From NCBI GenBank assembly GCA_963843255.1, contig CAWJJQ010000009.1:930001-994000 (forward strand): 64,000 nucleotides of DNA, in the 5' to 3' direction. Source of the stretch: Bog-159 sp963843255. Lineage in GTDB: Bacteria > Acidobacteriota > Terriglobia > Bryobacterales > Bryobacteraceae. Both the position numbers and the translations under genes were made by a program. The notes under the pieces are model-generated. The model was not told the DNA's origin. It saw only the letters and a program-made list of their open reading frames with translations, and did not search any database. Below are positions 58,980 to 64,000 of this stretch, in pieces. Within the stretch, counting starts at the first letter, position 1. Each line of letters opens with the position of its first letter.

Positions 58980-60332
58980 ATGGCCGACTGGTCGCCCACA
59001 TCCTGGCAAACCAAGCCCGCCGGGCAGCAACCTCTCTATCCCCGCGACGCCGAAGTGGCGCGCGTGGTGGACGAAATATCCAAGCTGCCGCCGCTGGTCA
59101 CCTCCTGGGAGATCCATGCCCTGCGCGACCAGCTCGCCGAAGCCGCGCGCGGCGAGCGCTTCCTGCTGCAGGGCGGCGACTGTGCCGAGCGCTACGACCA
59201 TTGCGACTCCGGCACCATCGCCAACAAGCTCAAAATCCTGCTGCAGATGAGCCTGGTGCTGGCGCTTGGCGGCCGCCGCCGCGTGATCCGCGTGGGACGC
59301 TTCGCCGGCCAGTACGCCAAGCCCCGCTCCGACGAATTCGAAACCCGCGACGGTGTTACGCTCCCCAGCTATCGCGGGGATCTCATCAACCGCCCCGAAT
59401 TCACCGAGTCCGCCCGCACGCCCGACCCGCAGCTCATGCTGCGCGGATACGAACGCGCCGCCTTAACTCTGAATTTCATCCGTGCCCTGGTGAGCCGCGG
59501 CTTCGTCGATCCTGCCCGCCTGGACTACTGGAACCTCGACTGGGTGAAAGACTCGCCCATGGCCGAAGAATACCGGCGTATCGCCCGCCAGATCGGAGAA
59601 TCCATCCGCTTCATGGAAAGCCTGATGGGCGTCCATCCCGGCGAGCTGCAATGGATCGATTTCTTCACCAGCCACGAAGGCCTGCATCTGCCCTATGAGC
59701 AGGCCCAGACCCGCCGCGTGCCGCGCCAGGAAGGCTGGTACGATCTGTCCACGCATTTCCCCTGGATCGGGATGCGCACGGCCGATCCGCGCGGCGCGCA
59801 CGTCGAGTTTTTCCGCGGCATCCGCAATCCCGTCGGCGTGAAGATCGGACCGGCCATGCCTCCCGCCGTGCTGCAGGAGATCATCGGCATCCTGCAGCCG
59901 GACGACGAACCGGGCCGCCTCACCCTCATCCACCGCTTCGGCGCCGATTGCATCGCGCGCTTCCTGCCGCCCCTGATCGAAGCCGCCCGGTCCACCGGCA
60001 AAAGCGTGCTCTGGTGCTGCGATCCCATGCACGGCAACACCCGCACCACGGCCGGCGGCATCAAGACGCGCAACTTCGACGAGATCCTCTCCGAGCTCGA
60101 CCAGGCTTTCGATATCCACACAGCCTGCGGCAACCGGCTGGGCGGCATTCATATTGAGGTGACCGGCGAGGATGTGACCGAATGCATCGGCGGAGCGCGC
60201 GGGGTCCGCGAAGCCGACTTGAAGCTGGCCTATAAATCGGGCCTGGATCCGCGTCTGAATTACGAACAAGCCCTGGAGATGGCGCTCTTCATTTCCCGCA
60301 AGATGAGCCGCGCCAACGGCTCAAGCCACTAA
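58980..60332 (+). CDS. aroG: Class II 3-deoxy-7-phosphoheptulonate synthase
   Basis: First enzyme of the shikimate pathway, joining phosphoenolpyruvate and erythrose 4-phosphate. The 450-aa plant/mycobacterial-type (class II) protein shows ERFLLQGGDCAERYDHCDSG, GRRRVIRVGRFAGQYAKPRS, SHEGLHLPYEQAQTR, NPVGVKIGPAM, WCCDPMHGNTRTTAGGIKTR and GIHIEVTGEDVTECIGGA. ATG 58980 precedes the typical ADWSPTSWQTKPAGQQPLYP. It stands alone, with its 3' end overlapping the convergent cyclase gene by 12 bp. Confidence 0.95.
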   Translation: MADWSPTSWQTKPAGQQPLYPRDAEVARVVDEISKLPPLVTSWEIHALRDQLAEAARGERFLLQGGDCAERYDHCDSGTIANKLKILLQMSLVLALGGRRRVIRVGRFAGQYAKPRSDEFETRDGVTLPSYRGDLINRPEFTESARTPDPQLMLRGYERAALTLNFIRALVSRGFVDPARLDYWNLDWVKDSPMAEEYRRIARQIGESIRFMESLMGVHPGELQWIDFFTSHEGLHLPYEQAQTRRVPRQEGWYDLSTHFPWIGMRTADPRGAHVEFFRGIRNPVGVKIGPAMPPAVLQEIIGILQPDDEPGRLTLIHRFGADCIARFLPPLIEAARSTGKSVLWCCDPMHGNTRTTAGGIKTRNFDEILSELDQAFDIHTACGNRLGGIHIEVTGEDVTECIGGARGVREADLKLAYKSGLDPRLNYEQALEMALFISRKMSRANGSSH

Positions 60333-61469
60333 GTGGATGCGGTTGCGTCCGCCGCCTTTGGCGCAGTACAGCGCTTTATCCGCGCTGTGCAGCAGCGACT
60401 TGGCGGACCTTTCGCCGTTGAGCTGGACCACGCCGAAACTGGCCGTCACATAAAACGAATGTCCATCCGGCGAGTGGTACTCAAGGCTTTCCCACTGTTT
60501 CCGCAGCCGCTCCACCAGCGGGCCCGCCTGGTCTACCGTGGTGTTGGGCAGCACGATGCAGAACTCGTCGCCGCCTAGTCGTCCGGCGATGTCGCCCTTG
60601 CGTACCTCCCCGCGAACCAGCGAGCCGAAGGCGGCCAGAATTTCGTCGCCGGCGGCATGCCCGTGTGTATCGTTGATCAACTTGAAGCGGTCGATGTCGC
60701 AGATACATACCGCCAGCGGCAGGCCGCTGCGCCCCGCTTCTATAATGGCGAAGTCGAGCTGGTTCAGCACGCTGTGCCGGCTAGCCAACCCGGTCAAAGC
60801 ATCGTGCGCCACGTGGTACCGGGCCTTGCGGAAGGCCGTCTCCACGGTGGATAGATCATGGAAAACCACGGCCATCGAAACAAACAGCAGAAATAAGGCG
60901 GCTCCGCAGCTCAGGATGACCATGGCTTGCAGGCGGCGGCTGCTGCTCTCCTGCTGGGAAAAGCGGGACGCCAGTCTCTCCTGTTCCTCGTACTCCATTT
61001 CCCGAATGCCCTGCCGGATCTCTTCCATGTATTCCGGACCCCGGTCGAACGCCAGAATCCGCCGCGCAGCGTCAAACCCCTGGTCGTGCCCGATCTTCAG
61101 CAGCGCGTCCAAAAGATCGAGGCGGTGCAGCACGGCCGGTTCCAGTTTGTCGATGCGTGCCTGCTGGCGCGGATTGTCGGAGGTAAGCGCGCGGACCGCC
61201 TTCAACTTCTGGCGAACGTCGCTCAGGTGGGCGGAATACGGCTTCAGATACGATTCCTGGTCGGTTAACAGAAACCCGCGCAACGCCGTTTCCGCCTCCG
61301 TGACTCCCGTGGCGGTAGCCTCCAGTTTTGTGAGGACATCGTGGGTATGCGCCACCCAGCGGGCATTCTCCACCAGCCGGTTCGATGCGCGATACACGGC
61401 CACGCTGACGCCTATCAGGCAGATAGCCAGTCCCGCCGCCGCAGCTTTGATCTCGTAACTAGCCGGCAA
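60321..61469 (-). CDS. Diguanylate cyclase with CHASE3 sensor domain
   Basis: A 382-aa membrane enzyme making cyclic di-GMP. A membrane segment (AAAGLAICLIGVSVAVYRAS) is followed by a CHASE3 extracytoplasmic domain (LEATATGVTEAETALRGFLL then TDQESYLKPY), a second segment (MVILSCGAALFLLFVSMAVV) and a GGDEF domain with DALTGLASRHS and the active-site GGDEF at residues 299-303. The product-inhibition site R-x-x-D is present (R290-K-G-D293), five residues before it. The start is TTG 61469. No EAL domain is present. Confidence 0.92.
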   Translation of the reverse strand: MPASYEIKAAAAGLAICLIGVSVAVYRASNRLVENARWVAHTHDVLTKLEATATGVTEAETALRGFLLTDQESYLKPYSAHLSDVRQKLKAVRALTSDNPRQQARIDKLEPAVLHRLDLLDALLKIGHDQGFDAARRILAFDRGPEYMEEIRQGIREMEYEEQERLASRFSQQESSSRRLQAMVILSCGAALFLLFVSMAVVFHDLSTVETAFRKARYHVAHDALTGLASRHSVLNQLDFAIIEAGRSGLPLAVCICDIDRFKLINDTHGHAAGDEILAAFGSLVRGEVRKGDIAGRLGGDEFCIVLPNTTVDQAGPLVERLRKQWESLEYHSPDGHSFYVTASFGVVQLNGERSAKSLLHSADKALYCAKGGGRNRIHLVA

Positions 61470-61542
61470 TAGTATAGAATCGCACGCCTGATGGGCTGGA
61501 TTCCAGCGTCCCGAAAGTTAACGGTACTGTGACTATCCCGGC

Positions 61543-63969
61543 TTACTCGTAACGCAACGCCACCATCGGATCCACCTTGGTAGCCCGGCGCGCGGGGATG
61601 AGCGTCGCGGCGATCGCTACCGCCATCAACAAACCGGCCACCGTACCGAGCGTCAGCGGATCCGTGGGCGTAATTTCAAACAAAAGGCTGTTTAGCACCC
61701 GCGTGGACGCCACCGCTCCCGCCAGACCGAGTGCCACGCCCAAAATCCCCAGAAGCACCCCCTCGCGCAGCACCAGGCGCGCCACATCCCCGGTATGCGC
61801 CCCCAACGCCACCCGGATGCCGATCTCCTGCGTCCGCTGGCTCACCGAATACGACACCACGCCGTACACCCCGATGGTCGCCAGCAGCACCGCCATTCCG
61901 GCGAAGATCAGCAGCAGCACCAGTTGAAACCGGGGCCGCGAAACGGAGTCCGAGAACACCTCTTCCATGGTTTCCACGTCCGAGATAGCCTGGTCGGGGT
62001 CCACCCGGTGTATGGCGGCTTCCACCGCTCGCGTCATCTGCCGCGGATCGCTGCGTGTGCGCACGACCACCTTCGCGAAGTACATAGGCCCTTGCGAATT
62101 GTCCAGGAAGATGGTCGGCTCGGGCGCTGCCTGCAACCCCTCCTGCCGTGCATCCGATACGACGCCTACGATTTCCACCGGGTTCGGGACGGTCCAGCAG
62201 ACGTTCAGGCTCTTGCCGATGGGATTCTGCCCGGAAAAATAGCGCTGTGCAAAAGCATGATTCACGATCAGCACGCTATGAGTTCCAAAATGATCCTGTT
62301 CGCTGAAATCCCGGCCGCTGAGCATCGGCGTGCGCATGGTCTGAAAGTAGCCGGGGGTGATCACCAGGAATTGCGCGCCCGGCGACGACGCAGTGGGTTG
62401 CGGCCCCGGTGCGGGCGCAAAACAGGATCCCGATACCGAGCCGCTTAGCGGCAGAAAATGGGTGGTTCCCGCGGCTTCCACGCCCGGCACGTTCCGTACC
62501 TGGCCGAGAATTTGGTCCAGATACAGCGACCGCTTCTGGTTATCCATATATTTGGCGGGCGACGTAAACATCTCCATGGTCAACAGCCGCTCCATGGAAA
62601 AGCCCGGGTTGACCGAGACCAGCCGCTCAAAACTGCGCAGCAGAAGTCCCGCGCCCACCAGTAGCAGCAAAGCCAGCGCGATCTCCGTAACCACAAATGC
62701 CCGCCGGAACGCGCGCCCCCCACCCACACCCGTGCGCTGCGATCCCTGCTGTAACGCGCTCTGCAGCCTCGGCCGGGAAATCTGAATCGCCGGCGCCAGC
62801 CCGAACAGAATTGCCGTCCCCAGCGAAATTCCCAGGGCGAACAGGAACACCCCGCCATCCAGACGGATGGATTCCATCCGCGGCAAAGGCACGCTGGCGG
62901 GAATCAGAGCCAGCAGCCCCTTTAGGCCCGCATAACCCACGGCTAGGCCTGCGATCCATCCGGCCACCGCGAGTAACAGGCTCTCCGAGAGCAGTTGTTG
63001 CAGGATGCGCCGCCGCCCGGCCCCCAGCGCGGCGCGCAGCGCCACTTCCCGCATCCGCCCGGTGGCCCGCATCAGCAGCAGGTTCGCCACATTGGCACAG
63101 GCGATCAGCAGAACCAGCCCCACGGAAGCCAGCAACACGAGCAGGGGCAGCCGCACATTGCCGGTCACGTCGCGCAGAAATGGGGCGACTTCCGCGCTCC
63201 AGCCTTTATTCATGTCGGGCCGCTCGAGGGCGCTTTGCCGCGCCACTGCCTCCACGTCCGCCTGCGCCTGCTGAGGGCTTACACTCGGCTTGAGCCGGGC
63301 GACCGTAGTGAGATACCGCCCTCCACGCTCTTCCGTCCGGTCGATGGCCATGGGCACCCAAAGGTCGGCCTTCCAGCCTGGATAGCTGAAGTCGCGCGGC
63401 ATCACTCCTACCACGCTCACCGGTCCGCCGTTGAGCATGATTTTACGGCCCAGAATATGCGGATCGCCCCCATAGTGCGACTTCCAGAACGCGTAGCTCA
63501 GAATCACGGTATTGTCGCGGCCGGGAATTCCTTCCTCGGGGATAAAACCACGGCCCATGAGGGGCGAAATGCCCAGCACGGAGAAAAAATCCGGCGTGAC
63601 CCGCATGCCATCCACGGCTAGGGGGTCGCCCTCGCCGGTAATGTTTGAGGTCCATCCGTGCAGCGCGGCCATCTGTTCGAAACTCCGGGTCCGCGCCTGC
63701 CAGTCCAGGAAATTGACCGGGTTGACCACATTGCGATGAGTCCCCGAGGCTGGCTTGGATTCCCATAGGCGCACCAGCCGTTCCGGATGCGGATAAGGCA
63801 GCGGCCGCAGTAGCACGGCGTGTACCACGCTGAAGATCGCCGTGTTGGCTCCGATCCCCAACGCCAGGGTAAGTACGGCGATGATGCTGAAGGCCGGGCT
63901 ACGCCGCAGCAGCCGCGCTCCATATCGCACATCCTGTTGTAGTTGTTCGACGAAGTTCCAGGTGGACAT
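61543..63969 (-). CDS. ADOP-type ABC transporter permease (MacB/FtsX-like)
   Basis: An 808-aa two-half permease of the same family as the 44483 gene. The N-terminus FVEQLQQDVRYGARLLRRSP leads to LTLALGIGANTAIFSVVHAV, then MacB-like periplasmic parts (PLPYPHPERLVRLWESKP), LLIACANVANLLLMRATGRM, a mid TM segment and VSYSVSQRTQEIGIRVALGA, ending PARRATKVDPMVALRYE. ATG 63969 is preferred because GGGAGG lies about 10 nt upstream; an in-frame GTG at 63993 is possible. No ATPase is adjacent. Upstream context is outside the window. Confidence 0.9.
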   Translation of the reverse strand: MSTWNFVEQLQQDVRYGARLLRRSPAFSIIAVLTLALGIGANTAIFSVVHAVLLRPLPYPHPERLVRLWESKPASGTHRNVVNPVNFLDWQARTRSFEQMAALHGWTSNITGEGDPLAVDGMRVTPDFFSVLGISPLMGRGFIPEEGIPGRDNTVILSYAFWKSHYGGDPHILGRKIMLNGGPVSVVGVMPRDFSYPGWKADLWVPMAIDRTEERGGRYLTTVARLKPSVSPQQAQADVEAVARQSALERPDMNKGWSAEVAPFLRDVTGNVRLPLLVLLASVGLVLLIACANVANLLLMRATGRMREVALRAALGAGRRRILQQLLSESLLLAVAGWIAGLAVGYAGLKGLLALIPASVPLPRMESIRLDGGVFLFALGISLGTAILFGLAPAIQISRPRLQSALQQGSQRTGVGGGRAFRRAFVVTEIALALLLLVGAGLLLRSFERLVSVNPGFSMERLLTMEMFTSPAKYMDNQKRSLYLDQILGQVRNVPGVEAAGTTHFLPLSGSVSGSCFAPAPGPQPTASSPGAQFLVITPGYFQTMRTPMLSGRDFSEQDHFGTHSVLIVNHAFAQRYFSGQNPIGKSLNVCWTVPNPVEIVGVVSDARQEGLQAAPEPTIFLDNSQGPMYFAKVVVRTRSDPRQMTRAVEAAIHRVDPDQAISDVETMEEVFSDSVSRPRFQLVLLLIFAGMAVLLATIGVYGVVSYSVSQRTQEIGIRVALGAHTGDVARLVLREGVLLGILGVALGLAGAVASTRVLNSLLFEITPTDPLTLGTVAGLLMAVAIAATLIPARRATKVDPMVALRYE

Positions 63970-64000
63970 TTCGTGTATGGCCTCCCTCACCACGGTCAGG

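Overview
The window is a GC-rich bacterial chromosome segment, most likely from an acidobacterium of the Solibacter/Bryobacter type. This placement is an inference from gene content and coding style: two very large MacB-like 'orphan' permeases (ADOP type) with no partner ATPase, an Oar-like TonB-dependent receptor with a carboxypeptidase-regulatory N-terminal domain, a fused LptC-LptA protein, a PQQ operon, and families of GC-rich hairpin repeats between genes. No rRNA or tRNA gene, CRISPR array or phage was seen. Layout, left to right. 1-5035: branched-chain amino acid operon ilvB(partial)-ilvN-ilvC-cimA, with an array of six near-identical 98-bp palindromic units between ilvB and ilvN. 5074-6726: two small overlapping unknown genes and an MFS exporter. 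6745-10292: pqqABCDE operon from its own promoter, then a DUF1801 gene. 10506-14698: lptB, lptC/lptA fusion and recA on the minus strand. 15074-20523: beta-helix lipoprotein, diheme cytochrome and Oar-like receptor. 20578-21548: remnant of a toxin-antitoxin pair and a small secreted protein. 21633-26097: the conserved rpmH-rnpA-yidD-yidC-jag-mnmE locus, here without dnaA. 26108-33128 (minus): anmK, mutS, gdhA, a YkgJ-type protein, a HAD hydrolase and a DsbA-like oxidoreductase, mostly overlapping. 33194-36373: M48 peptidase and two membrane proteins. 36770-42795 is an accessory stretch: a self-regulated arsR-SRPBCC-hydrolase operon, a dead ISL3 transposase, a frameshifted acyl-CoA ligase, a small unknown gene and an Mrr endonuclease. 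42771-44367 (minus): obg-rpmA-rplU. 44483-49390 (minus): a tight four-gene run of D-amino-acid-oxidase-like protein, enolase-superfamily enzyme, purS and ADOP permease. 49527-53825: queG, thioesterase, membrane protein, MATE exporter. 53788-58474: TonB remnant, SpoIIE phosphatase, DinB protein, ABC-2 exporter pair, DOPA-dioxygenase-like gene. 58475-63969: repeat-rich spacer, class II DAHP synthase, CHASE3-GGDEF cyclase and a second ADOP permease. The most notable observations are: (1) the six-copy 98-bp hairpin array inside the ilv operon, with diverged single copies elsewhere that keep base pairing; (2) a flavin oxidase at 48236-49390 in which the C-terminal DAAO motifs sit before the FAD-binding Rossmann motif, a circular permutation; (3) rnpA and obg, two normally essential genes, whose conserved N-termini begin at ATA and CTG rather than standard start codons; (4) an arsR gene whose perfect 8-bp inverted repeat covers both the -10 box and the start codon of what looks like a leaderless transcript; (5) a second hairpin repeat family, one copy of which is built into the signal peptide of the diheme cytochrome.
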